Part shown: one piece after another, positions 1 to 8,218 of the stretch
Position numbering within the stretch: position 1 is the stretch's first letter
Layout: the number at the start of each line of letters is the position of its first letter
Assembly (NCBI GenBank): GCA_023412655.1
Contig: JAEYNH010000077.1
Span: forward strand, 1 to 18,837
Origin: Pseudomonadota bacterium
GTDB lineage: Bacteria; Pseudomonadota; Alphaproteobacteria; Caulobacterales; Caulobacteraceae
Direction: 5' to 3'
Length of the DNA: 18,837 bases
Made by a program: the position numbers and the translations under genes
Notes under the pieces: model-generated
Told to the model about the DNA's origin: nothing
The model's input: only the letters and a program-made list of their open reading frames with translations
The model's database searches: none

Positions 1-73
<73 letters not shown>

Positions 74-82
74 AGTCCTCAG

Positions 83-112
83 AACGCCGCCCCCACAAAG
101 GGCGGCGTTTCT
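83..112 (+). terminator. Hairpin terminator after the tRNA
   Basis: A perfect 10-bp inverted repeat (AACGCCGCCC at 83-92, GGGCGGCGTT at 100-109) surrounds a 7-base loop. It starts 10 bases after the CCA end of the tRNA. The T run after the stem is short (TTTCT), so this is a modest intrinsic terminator, but its place just after a tRNA fits. Confidence 0.6.
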
Positions 113-246
113 GCGTTCAGGACCCTAACTCGCCGAGGGCAATCGGCGCCGCTCCGCTGGCGCCCAGAACGCCGGTCGGGCAGTTTTATCGCCGCCGGCG
201 CGCAAGACAGGCTAGGGAAGGCGCTTCCCAAGCACGAGAGATGACC

Positions 247-576
247 ATGCCCGCCTACACCATCGTCACCACCAGCGCGGCGCAAGGCAGCGACCAGGCT
301 GAGATCAACACCCTCGCCGATGACTTCGCCAACGAGAGCGAGGCGATCGGCTATTCGCGCCGTATGGCGGACGAGATGCTCGGCCTGGCCGGCCAGCTGT
401 CCCTGGACTTCGACTACAGCAACGTCGGCCTCTACGAGGGCGACCTGATCGACGAGGAGCTGGAGCCGGACCATCCGTCGTTCATCGGCATGTGGGTCCT
501 CGACGAGGAAGGCGTCGCCTTCGTCGGAGCCGGCGAATTCCAGGAGAACGCCGCGGAAGAGGCCGCGCCGCAGTAG
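247..576 (+). CDS. Small very acidic protein of unknown function
   Basis: I do not recognise this protein (109 aa from 247; 111 aa if ATG 241 is used). The frame has the strong G/C third-position bias of a real gene, while the overlapping antisense frames are rich in Arg/Pro/Ala, as shadows are. ATG 247 is preferred because the purine stretch GAGAG at 236-240 sits 6 bases before it and would touch ATG 241. The protein is soluble, with no signal peptide or membrane segment. Its 24 Asp/Glu stand against only two Arg and no Lys, giving a very low pI. Acidic pairs cluster in the C-terminal half. Such composition can occur in inhibitors, DNA mimics or chaperone-like proteins, but nothing here decides between these. 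It lies alone between the tRNA terminator and a glycosyltransferase remnant. Confidence 0.6.
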   Translation: MPAYTIVTTSAAQGSDQAEINTLADDFANESEAIGYSRRMADEMLGLAGQLSLDFDYSNVGLYEGDLIDEELEPDHPSFIGMWVLDEEGVAFVGAGEFQENAAEEAAPQ

Positions 577-629
577 GGCGTCCCCACCCGCCCAGAAATC
601 CGTGCGCGGCGGAGCGCTGGCGCATACGG

Positions 630-1136
630 ATGCCGCCGAATGGGAGGCTGCGCGTCGGCCTCGCCTGGCGCGGCGGTACGAAGGAAACGCGCCAGGCGCT
701 TCGCTCCTTTGAGCTTGAACGCCTGCAGCCCGTCCTGGCCTGCGAAGGCTGTGACTTCGTGAGCCTGCAGTACGGCGATCCGGGGCCGGAGGTCGCGGCC
801 GTGACCGACGCCCTCGGCGTGCCGATTCGGCTCTTCCCGCGGGAGGAGATCGACGACTTCGACGACCTTGCGGGCCTCGTCGCCTCGCTCGACGTGGTCG
901 TGACGGTGCAGCAGACCATCGCCCATGTGGCGGGCGCCCTGGGCGTGCCTTGCATCGTCATGGTTCCAAGACTGGCCGAGTGGCGCTACACGACGGCGGA
1001 CCCGGCCATGCCGTGGTGCCGCGCCCTCGAACTTCTGCGGGAGGGCGAGGCGGGCTGGCCGGCCGTCATCGCCCTTGCGGCGGAGAAGGTCGCCGAGCTT
1101 GCCAGGGGGAACCGCCGCAGTTGGAGTCCAGCTTGA
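630..1136 (+). pseudogene. C-terminal half of a GT9-like/TPR glycosyltransferase, probably a remnant
   Basis: This 168-aa frame begins almost at once with LRVGLAWRGGTKETRQ and continues with FVSLQYGDP, EEIDDFDDLAGLVASLDVVV, TIAHVAGALGVPC and a WRY...MPW region. That is the C-terminal Rossmann half of heptosyltransferase-like (GT9-like) domains, usually found at the end of long TPR glycosyltransferases. It would hold the donor-binding site. The N-terminal half and the TPR repeats are absent. The same frame is open upstream to 492, but there it is the Arg-rich shadow of the preceding gene, and only 53 bases separate that gene from ATG 630. No good ribosome-binding site is seen. The reading frame is intact and codon use normal, so it could be a functional single-domain protein, but a 5'-truncated relic is more likely. 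Its stop overlaps the next gene's start region, suggesting the pair was once co-transcribed. Confidence 0.6.
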
Positions 1137-1819
1137 CCGCTCCGATCCTTGATGTGTTCGTCGGCTACGACGCCGATGAGATCGTCGCCTATCACGCCCT
1201 TTGCCAGAGCATCATCGAGCGCAGCTCTGCGCCCGTTCGCTTCACGCCCATCGCGCTGTCGACGCTGGGGGCGGTGTTCAAGCGCGAGCGGGCGCCCCAG
1301 CAGAGCACGGACTTCGCCTTCTCGCGGTTCCTGACGCCCTATCTGTCGGGCTACGCCGGATGGTCGCTGTTCATGGACTGCGACATGCTGGTCCGGGCGG
1401 ACATCGCCGAGCTGTTCGCCCTGGCCGACGACCAGTACGCGGTGATGGTCTGCAAGCACGACTATGCGCCGAGCACCGACGTGAAGTTCCTTGGCCGGAC
1501 ACAGACACGCTACGAGAAGAAGAACTGGTCCAGCGTGATGCTGTTCAACAACGCCAGGTGCCGGGCCTTGAGCCCGGAGTATGTGGCGACGGCCAGCGGG
1601 CTCGAGTTGCACCAGTTCAAGTGGCTGGAGGGCGACCACGCCATCGGCGACCTGCCGCTGACCTGGAACTGGCTGGTGGGCGAATATCCCTATGAGGCCG
1701 GGGCCAGGAACGCGCACTTCACCCTCGGCGGCCCCTACTTCGAAGCCTACGCCGACTGCGATTATGCCGAGGAGTGGCGCGAGGCCCGCGCACGGGCCAT
1801 CTCGGTGCGGCAGGACTAG
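1121..1819 (+). CDS. GT8-like nucleotide-sugar glycosyltransferase
   Basis: A cytoplasmic glycosyltransferase of about 232 aa with a GT-A fold. Visible marks are the N-terminal strand ILDVFVGYD, a helix region with FAFSRFLTPYL, and the metal-binding DxD motif in FMDCDML (Asp86-Cys-Asp88 from the TTG at 1121). Further marks are KNWSSVMLFNN, a tryptophan-rich acceptor region and HFTLGGPYF near the end. These match a proteobacterial GT8-like family often annotated only as glycosyltransferase. No ATG is in place. TTG 1121 has AGGGGGA 10 bases upstream, while TTG 1133 forms a 4-base overlap with the previous stop; both are plausible. The open frame extends further upstream, but that part is a shadow of the GT9 fragment. 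The donor and acceptor are unknown. It converges on the minus-strand operon with a gap of only 22 bases and no clear terminator. Confidence 0.85.
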   Translation: MESSLTAPILDVFVGYDADEIVAYHALCQSIIERSSAPVRFTPIALSTLGAVFKRERAPQQSTDFAFSRFLTPYLSGYAGWSLFMDCDMLVRADIAELFALADDQYAVMVCKHDYAPSTDVKFLGRTQTRYEKKNWSSVMLFNNARCRALSPEYVATASGLELHQFKWLEGDHAIGDLPLTWNWLVGEYPYEAGARNAHFTLGGPYFEAYADCDYAEEWREARARAISVRQD

Positions 1820-1841
1820 CGGGCTCCCGCGTCCGTAAAGT

Positions 1842-2870
1842 TCAGCGTCCGTAGATCCGGTCCAGGGTCTCGGCCACCCCGATCAGGCGCAGGGCCTCGG
1901 CGTCGAAGCGCTCGCCCGCCGCCAGCCGCCGGGCCCAGTCCTGGGCGGCCCGGCCGCCCCAGGCGTCGGGCGGGGCGGCGATGCGTTCGGCCTGCGTGCC
2001 GCACAGCCGGTCGGCCGCGAAATCGTAGAACGAGCCGCCCACGTTCCGCATCGAAGCGCCGCCCGCCGTCCCGTAGAAGGCCGCCGAGATCTCGGCCTCG
2101 CAGCCGGCCTGAAGACGCCAGGAACAGGCGATCCGAATGCCGGTCCCGTCGGCGAGGGCCAGGTCGGCGGTGGCGTAGTCCTCCACCTGCTGGCCCGGCC
2201 AGGCCAGGGGCGCGCCGCCCGCGAAGAGGCGGCCGTTCACCTCCGCCACCTCGGGGAAGTCCAGCATCCAGAGCGCCAGGTCGACCAGGTGGACGCCCAG
2301 GTCCATGACGCAGCCGCCGCCCGAGAGGGCCGGGTCATAGAACCAGGCCTTGTCCGGCCCGTAGGCGTTGTGGAAGACCAGGTCGGCGGCGAACACCCGC
2401 CCAAGTTCGCCCCCGCGCACCAGTTGGCGGATGCGCCGCGCCGCCTCGGTGAAGCGGTACGAGAGGTCCACACAGAGCAGGCGGTCGGCGGCGCGGGCGG
2501 CCTCCACCACCATCCGAACCTCCTCGGCGGTCCGCCCCAACGGCTTCTGGCAGAAGACGGCGACGCCCTCACGCAGCGCCCGGGCGGCCTGTTCGGCGTG
2601 CAGGGCGCTCGGCGTGGCGATCACCAGGCCGTCAAGGCCAAGCTCCAGGAGGCCGTCCAGATCCCGGGCCACGGTTGCGCCGGGCGCCAGCCCGAGGGCC
2701 GCCTGCGCCATCTCCGGCGAGGGATCGGCGACCGCGGCGGCCTCGATGGCGCCTTCGGCGAGCATGGCCTCCATGCGGTGGCGGCCGATCCAGCCGACCC
2801 CCAGGAAGCCGACCCGGGGGCGGTCCGCTCCGGCGGCTGTCCGGCGGGCAGGTTGCAGCACCTCGCTCAC
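1842..2870 (-). CDS. Gfo/Idh/MocA family NAD(P)-dependent oxidoreductase
   Basis: A 342-aa cytoplasmic dehydrogenase, the last gene of the nine-gene operon. The N-terminal Rossmann domain has GVGWIG (Gly24-x-Gly26-xx-Gly29), with Asp49 at the end of strand two. The family EKP motif appears as CQKPLG, with Lys109 kept and Glu replaced by Gln. Then come DLSYRF (135-140) and the catalytic segment VMDLGVHLVDLALW with Asp190 and His194. Length and domain order are normal. The family includes inositol 2-dehydrogenase, glucose-fructose oxidoreductase and sugar-nucleotide 3-dehydrogenases; the substrate cannot be read from sequence. The start is GTG, overlapping the stop of the upstream MDR gene by 4 bases. 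Pairing with an MDR dehydrogenase, and an inositol-phosphate synthase in the same locus, make a cyclitol or sugar oxidation plausible, but that is inference. Confidence 0.93.
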   Translation of the reverse strand: MSEVLQPARRTAAGADRPRVGFLGVGWIGRHRMEAMLAEGAIEAAAVADPSPEMAQAALGLAPGATVARDLDGLLELGLDGLVIATPSALHAEQAARALREGVAVFCQKPLGRTAEEVRMVVEAARAADRLLCVDLSYRFTEAARRIRQLVRGGELGRVFAADLVFHNAYGPDKAWFYDPALSGGGCVMDLGVHLVDLALWMLDFPEVAEVNGRLFAGGAPLAWPGQQVEDYATADLALADGTGIRIACSWRLQAGCEAEISAAFYGTAGGASMRNVGGSFYDFAADRLCGTQAERIAAPPDAWGGRAAQDWARRLAAGERFDAEALRLIGVAETLDRIYGR

Positions 2871-3865
2871 GGGAAGGTCACCAGGGCCTTCAGGAAGCCG
2901 TCGGGACGGTCGCGGGTGGCGTCCAGGGCCTCGCCGAGCCTCTCCAGCGGATAGAGGTGGCTGTAGAGCGGGGCGGGGTCCAGACGACCCGAGGCCACCG
3001 CATCGATGGCCTCGCGGACGCCCTGGGCGTAGACGGCGGGGTCCCGCTCATGGGCGTTGATCACGTCCAGTCCGCGCCAGTTCCACAGCTGCATGTTCAC
3101 CTGTCGCGGCCCGTCCTGGTGGTAGCCGGCGATGACCAGCCTGCCGCGCTCGCCTGTGAGTTCGGCGGCGAGGTCCAGCGGCCACGGCTTGCCCACCGCC
3201 TCGATGACCCGCTCGCAGAATCGGCCGCCGGTCAGGGCCTGGACCTCGCCGATGATCCGGTAGTGGTCGTCCATGGCGATCGTCTCGGCCGCGCCCATGC
3301 GGCGGGCCAGGTCGAGAGAGAAGGGCCGGCGGGAGATCGCGACCACCCGGGCGCCGGCGTCGGCGGCCAGGCGCGTCAGGATGGCCCCCAGGAAGCCGAT
3401 GCCGATGATCGCCACCGTCTGGCCGGGCCGGATGTCGGCCCGGCGGAAGATGTTCATGGCGCAGCCCAGCGGCTCGCCAGGGAACGGCTGGCCAGCGAGG
3501 GCGGCGGGCAGGGGGATCACCGCGCCGGCGTCCGCCACGTCGAACTCGGCATAGCTGTGGTGCGAGAGGGTGACCACGCGGTCTCCGACGGAGAGCCCTT
3601 CCACGCCTTCCCCGATCGCGTCGATCTCGCCCCAGCCCTCATGGCCAAGTCCGCCCGGCTCGGTGGGGAACTGCATCCACTCCGGTCCGGCCCAGGGCGT
3701 CAGGTTGGAGGCGCAGACACCGCAGCCCTCGAGCCGCACGCGCACCTGCCCGGGACCCGGCTCGGGCCGGGCCACCGTCCTGATCTCGAGGCGGCCGGGG
3801 CCGGTGACCACGGCGGCCTGCATCAGCCCCGTTCCGGTGCGCACGGCGGTTTCAACTTCGGACAT
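2867..3865 (-). CDS. Zinc-type MDR alcohol/polyol dehydrogenase
   Basis: A 332-aa medium-chain dehydrogenase. The N-terminal GroES-like domain carries GCGVCASN (Cys51) and GHEGWGEI (His75-Glu76), the usual catalytic zinc ligands. EPLGC (131-135) supplies the likely remaining ligand region. The NAD(P)-binding domain has GIGFLG (155-160). The cysteine-rich loop that binds the structural zinc in classical alcohol dehydrogenases is absent, as in several sugar and cyclitol dehydrogenase branches. The start is ATG 3865, with AGGAG at 3872-3876 spaced 6 bases away. An internal Met15 would give the more typical N-terminus but has no such site. It follows UXS by 24 bases, the only true gap in the operon, which may let it be translated independently. 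Its stop overlaps the next gene's GTG. Sorbitol/2-deoxy-scyllo-inosamine-type activity is possible but unproven. Confidence 0.92.
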   Translation of the reverse strand: MSEVETAVRTGTGLMQAAVVTGPGRLEIRTVARPEPGPGQVRVRLEGCGVCASNLTPWAGPEWMQFPTEPGGLGHEGWGEIDAIGEGVEGLSVGDRVVTLSHHSYAEFDVADAGAVIPLPAALAGQPFPGEPLGCAMNIFRRADIRPGQTVAIIGIGFLGAILTRLAADAGARVVAISRRPFSLDLARRMGAAETIAMDDHYRIIGEVQALTGGRFCERVIEAVGKPWPLDLAAELTGERGRLVIAGYHQDGPRQVNMQLWNWRGLDVINAHERDPAVYAQGVREAIDAVASGRLDPAPLYSHLYPLERLGEALDATRDRPDGFLKALVTFP

Positions 3866-3889
3866 CGACAGCTCCTGATCGGAATGGGC
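3866..3889 (-). promoter_or_regulatory. Ribosome-binding site in the only intergenic gap of the minus operon
   Basis: All other junctions in this operon are 4-base start/stop overlaps. Here a 24-base gap contains a strong AGGAG (minus strand, 3872-3876), 6 bases before the ATG of the MDR dehydrogenase. It fixes that start and suggests independent translation of the two dehydrogenases. Confidence 0.7.
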
Positions 3890-4893
<1,004 letters not shown>

Positions 4894-4897
<4 letters not shown>

Positions 4898-6009
4898 AGG
4901 CTTGCCTCTTCAACCTGGGCTTGGACCGTCGTGGGGCGTTGACGCCCGGGCTGGGCGCGTCGCGTCAGCAGGGCCTCGAGTTCGGCGGCCCTGTGATCGG
5001 CTGTATGGGCGCCGAGGATCCGCGCACGGGCGGCCTTGGCCATGGCGTCCCGGGCCGCCTCGGGGCTTGCCGTGAGCAGGGCGAGCACGGCCTCGGCGTC
5101 GTCGGCCAGCACGATCTCCCGTCCGGGCGCGAACAGGGTGTCGAGACCGTCCCAGCGGTCGGAGACGATCGGCGCGCCGCACGCCGCCGCCTCGAAGAGC
5201 CGGACGCTGGGGCTCCAGCCCGCGGCGATCATGTCGGCCCGGGTGACGTTCAGGGTGTATCGGCTGGCGGCGTAGAAGGCCGGATGATCGGCCGGTCCCA
5301 CGTGCTCGAGCCGCTCCACATTGTCCGGCCAGTCGATCCCGGCCGGATACTGCGGTCCGGCCACGCAGAACCGCAGGTGCGGCGCCCGTCGCGCCGGCTC
5401 GATCAGGAGGCGCTCCAGGGTGGGCTGCCGGTCGGGGCTGTAGGTGCCCAGGTAGCTGAGGTCCCAGCGCCGTTCGACCGACACCGGCCGGTAGGCCTCG
5501 GCGTCCACCGAGCAGTAGAGGGCCCGGGCGGCCGGCGAGCGGTAGCGCGTCTCGAGCACGTCCAGGGTCGGTCCGCCGGTGAAGGAGAGATAGAGGTCGT
5601 AGCCGGCGATCAGCTCGGGCGTGAGGTACTCGTGGTCGCCCGCCGCGAGCTTGGCCAGGGTGACGGGGGTGTCGATGTCGTAGAACGCCTTCACGCCGCG
5701 GGCCGCGGCCTGGACCCAGCCGCCGACGGCCACGCCGTCCGGCACATAGCTCCCGACGATCACGGCGTCGGCCGCCTCGACCTCGCCGCGCCACCGGGCC
5801 TGGAGGTCGTCCACCCCCTCGTGGAAGGCGAGGCGGCAGAAGCCGGGATCCGCCAGGTCCCGGTGGCTGGCGTACCAGGGAACGTCCCGCTCCAGGAACA
5901 GCACCTCGTGGCCGCGGTCCGCGAAGGCGCGGAGCAGGGCGCGGTAGGTGGTGGCGTGGCCGTTGCCCCAGGAGGACGAGAGGCTGAGGCCGAGGACGAC
6001 GAGCTTCAT
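4894..6009 (-). CDS. CgeB-like GT-B glycosyltransferase (copy 1)
   Basis: A 371-aa glycosyltransferase of the CgeB/DUF3880-like group, one of three consecutive related copies. The N-terminus MKLVVLGLSLSSSWGNGHAT is the first strand and loop of a GT-B fold, followed by a helix RALLRAFADRGHEV. A YDIDTPVTL motif near residue 110 is shared with copy 2. The C-terminal domain holds LSYLGTYSPDRQPTLERLL, the DHPAFYAASRYTLNVTR segment, and SPSVRLFEAAACGAPIVSD followed by LFAPGREIVLADD, the conserved donor-site region. The protein is cytoplasmic with no membrane segment. The C-terminal tail is poorly conserved in look and Gln/Arg-rich. It overlaps both neighbours by 4 bases. Donor and acceptor are unknown; CgeB itself acts in spore-coat glycosylation in Bacillus. 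Confidence 0.85.
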
Positions 6010-7100
6010 GCGAGGCTCCTTTCCCGCTTGGCGGCGGCTTCCTGCTTCAGCAGCGCGTCCACCTCCACGGCCCGGCGGGCGTAGGTGTGCTCGTCCAGGA
6101 CACGCTGGCGGGCGGCCTCGCCGATGGCCTGGGCGCGCCCGGGCGTCAGGGCCTGCAGGTGCTCGGCCACGTCCTGGCCGTCCCGGGCGACCAGCACCTC
6201 CTCGCCCGGCGTGAGGAACAGCTCCACGCCTTCCCAGGCGTCGGTGATCAGGCAGGCGCCGGCCCCGGCCGCCTCGAAGACCCGGGTGGCCGGTGAGAAG
6301 CCCACGTCGGCCATGGAGTCCCGGGCGACGTTCAGCACCGCCAGGCCCGAACAGTTGAAGGCATTGTGGTCGCCGGTGCCCACATGGCCCAGCCGGCGGA
6401 CGTTCGGAGGCGCCGGCTTGTCGTCCCAGCCGTTGCCGCCGAGGACGAAGCGACGATCCGGCAGACGCGCCGCCGGCTCGAGGAAGAACCGCTCGACCCG
6501 GGCCTCCCGATCGGGCAGGCGGTTGGCCAGGAAGTTGAGGTCGCCCGCGAAGCGGTCGTGGCGCGGGGCGGGGTGGTGGGTCGCCGGATCGAGGGCGTTG
6601 TAGATCGGCCGGCAGAGCCGCGCGCCCATCTCCTCGTAGGCGCTCACCACCGGCGGGCCGCCGCCATAGGTCAGAACCATATCCAGCCGCGGCAGCACCT
6701 TCGCCAGCAGCGCCTCGCCGCCCGTGCGCAGGGCCGAGAGGGTGGCCGGGGCGTCCACGTCCCAGAAGATCTTCACCGCATGGGGCCGGGCGGCGGCCAT
6801 GACGCCGTCCAGCAGCTCGTCGTCGAACACGCCCACGCCGCTCGCCTTGACCACCACGTCGGCCTCGGCGGCTCGGGCGATCACCCCGCGCGCGGCCGCC
6901 TCGGTCGCCTCGTAGACGACCACCCGCGCCCAGTCGGGCGGGTCGATGTCCCGGTGCTGCTGCCGGTCGAAGGCGTCGGGCTCGTAGAAGGTGATCTCGT
7001 AGCCGCGCCGGGCCAGTTCGCCGAGCAGGCCGCGATAATAGGTGGCGGCGCCGTTCCAGTAGGCGGACAGCAGGCTTGATCCGTAGAAGGCGATCTTCAT
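6006..7100 (-). CDS. CgeB-like GT-B glycosyltransferase (copy 2)
   Basis: A 364-aa paralogue of the two flanking genes. It begins MKIAFYGSSLLSAYWNGAAT and goes on to a helix ending ARRGYEITFYEPD. The motif WDVDAPATL matches DIDTP in copy 1. LNFLANRLPDREARVERFFL corresponds to the LGTYSPDRQ segment there. The donor-site region is FSPATRVFEAAGAGACLITD then LFLTPGEEVLVARDGQD. All expected parts of a GT-B enzyme are present and the length is usual. It overlaps copy 1 and copy 3 by 4 bases each. The similarity is clear but far from identical, so these are old duplications with probably different acceptors and not recent copies. The linked sugar is unknown. Confidence 0.85.
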   Translation of the reverse strand: MKIAFYGSSLLSAYWNGAATYYRGLLGELARRGYEITFYEPDAFDRQQHRDIDPPDWARVVVYEATEAAARGVIARAAEADVVVKASGVGVFDDELLDGVMAAARPHAVKIFWDVDAPATLSALRTGGEALLAKVLPRLDMVLTYGGGPPVVSAYEEMGARLCRPIYNALDPATHHPAPRHDRFAGDLNFLANRLPDREARVERFFLEPAARLPDRRFVLGGNGWDDKPAPPNVRRLGHVGTGDHNAFNCSGLAVLNVARDSMADVGFSPATRVFEAAGAGACLITDAWEGVELFLTPGEEVLVARDGQDVAEHLQALTPGRAQAIGEAARQRVLDEHTYARRAVEVDALLKQEAAAKRERSLA

Positions 7101-8218
7101 TCGGCGGCCTCCAGCTGGCGCGCGGTCAGCCGATGCGCGATCGCCAGCAGCTCGTCGGCCCGGTGGGCGCAGGTGTGGCGGGACAGGATGGTTTCAAGGC
7201 CGGAGCGGACGAGGTCCGCCCGCAGGCGGGGGTCGCCGGCCAGGGTCCTCAGATGGCGTTCCATCTCCGCGCCGTCACGGGCGAACAGGAAGTCCTGGCC
7301 GGGCCGGAATAGGCCCTCGCTGTCGGTCCAGGGGGCGCTGACCAGCGGGATGCTGCAGGCAAGGGCCTCGAAGACCCGTATGGTGGGGATGCCGGGCAGG
7401 GTCTCCACATAGAAGCGGCGCGGCACATGCACGGTGGCCAGGTGGCGGGCGAACACCTGCGGCGCGCGGGCGTTGGCGATCCAGCCCTGGTAGCGGGCGC
7501 CGTAACGGCGCAGCATCGCCTTCGCCGCGGCGGGATAGCGGACGCCGTGGATGTCGAGGCCCAGGCCCGCGGCCCTGGCCGGGGCGAGCAGGAAGGTCTC
7601 GATCTCGGCGGTGCGCTCGCCGTCGCCCCAGTTGCCGATCCAGACCAGGCCCTCGCGCGTGGTTTCCGTCTCGGGCGGCCGAAACAGGGTCACGTCCGCG
7701 GCCTCGTGCCAGACGAAGACCCGGTCTCCCCAGCCCCAGCGCCGGTACACCTCGGCCAGGGTCTCGCCGAAGGCCAGCACCCCGTCGTAGCCCGACAGGT
7801 CGAAGGCGCGGATGGCGTCCGGATCGCTCACCGCCCGGTGGTGGGTGTCGTGGAACAGCAGGGTGAAGCGGCCGCCCGCCGCCCGCTTGCGTCCGATGGC
7901 GGCCACCAGGGAGGGCTCGCTCCATTCGTGGACGACGACGAGGTCGGCGCCGTCCAGGGCCGCGTCCAGGTCGAGGTCCAGGTCGAGGTCGGGGCTGTAG
8001 GAGTCCGAGCTGAGCTCCGGATAGGCGGTGCGATAGGGGATGAGGCCCGCCTCGCCGTGGTCCTTCAGCAGGTTGGCGAGGCTCCAGGCGCACGCCGGCT
8101 CCCACACCTTCACCTGGTGGCCCCGGGCCATCAGGGCCCTCAGCACGCCGCGCAGGAAGTGGGCGTTGCCGTGGTTCCAGCACGAGGCAAGGGAGTGGGT
8201 GAAGTAGACGATCCTCAT
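7097..8218 (-). CDS. CgeB-like GT-B glycosyltransferase (copy 3)
   Basis: A 373-aa glycosyltransferase starting at ATG 8218, which overlaps the upstream stop by 4 bases. The frame is open much further upstream (to 8722), but that part is an Arg/Gly/Pro-rich shadow of the GT4 gene. The start MRIVYFTHSLASCWNHGNAH parallels copies 1 and 2. In place of DIDTP this copy has LLFHDTHHRAVS, marking a different subfamily. The donor region is GIPTIRVFEALACSIPLVSA followed by LFRPGQDFLFARDGAEM. A run of four Asp-Leu pairs after SYSP is encoded by a 12-bp tandem repeat, probably a surface loop. The protein is soluble. It ends with a short Leu/Ala/Glu-rich helix. The sugar is unknown. Confidence 0.86.
   Translation of the reverse strand: MRIVYFTHSLASCWNHGNAHFLRGVLRALMARGHQVKVWEPACAWSLANLLKDHGEAGLIPYRTAYPELSSDSYSPDLDLDLDLDAALDGADLVVVHEWSEPSLVAAIGRKRAAGGRFTLLFHDTHHRAVSDPDAIRAFDLSGYDGVLAFGETLAEVYRRWGWGDRVFVWHEAADVTLFRPPETETTREGLVWIGNWGDGERTAEIETFLLAPARAAGLGLDIHGVRYPAAAKAMLRRYGARYQGWIANARAPQVFARHLATVHVPRRFYVETLPGIPTIRVFEALACSIPLVSAPWTDSEGLFRPGQDFLFARDGAEMERHLRTLAGDPRLRADLVRSGLETILSRHTCAHRADELLAIAHRLTARQLEAAE
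7965..7988. repeat. 12-bp tandem repeat inside CgeB-like copy 3
   Basis: TCCAGGTCGAGG occurs twice in direct succession (7965-7976 and 7977-7988), followed by a partial third unit. On the minus strand it encodes alternating Asp-Leu. Being a multiple of three, changes in copy number would keep the frame. Confidence 0.8.

Noticed and set aside
1829..1853. Direct repeat GCGTCCGTA (1829-1837 and 1845-1853) at the convergent gene junction
   Set aside because: Nine bases is short for a meaningful repeat here, there is no mobile element beside it, and it does not form a terminator hairpin.
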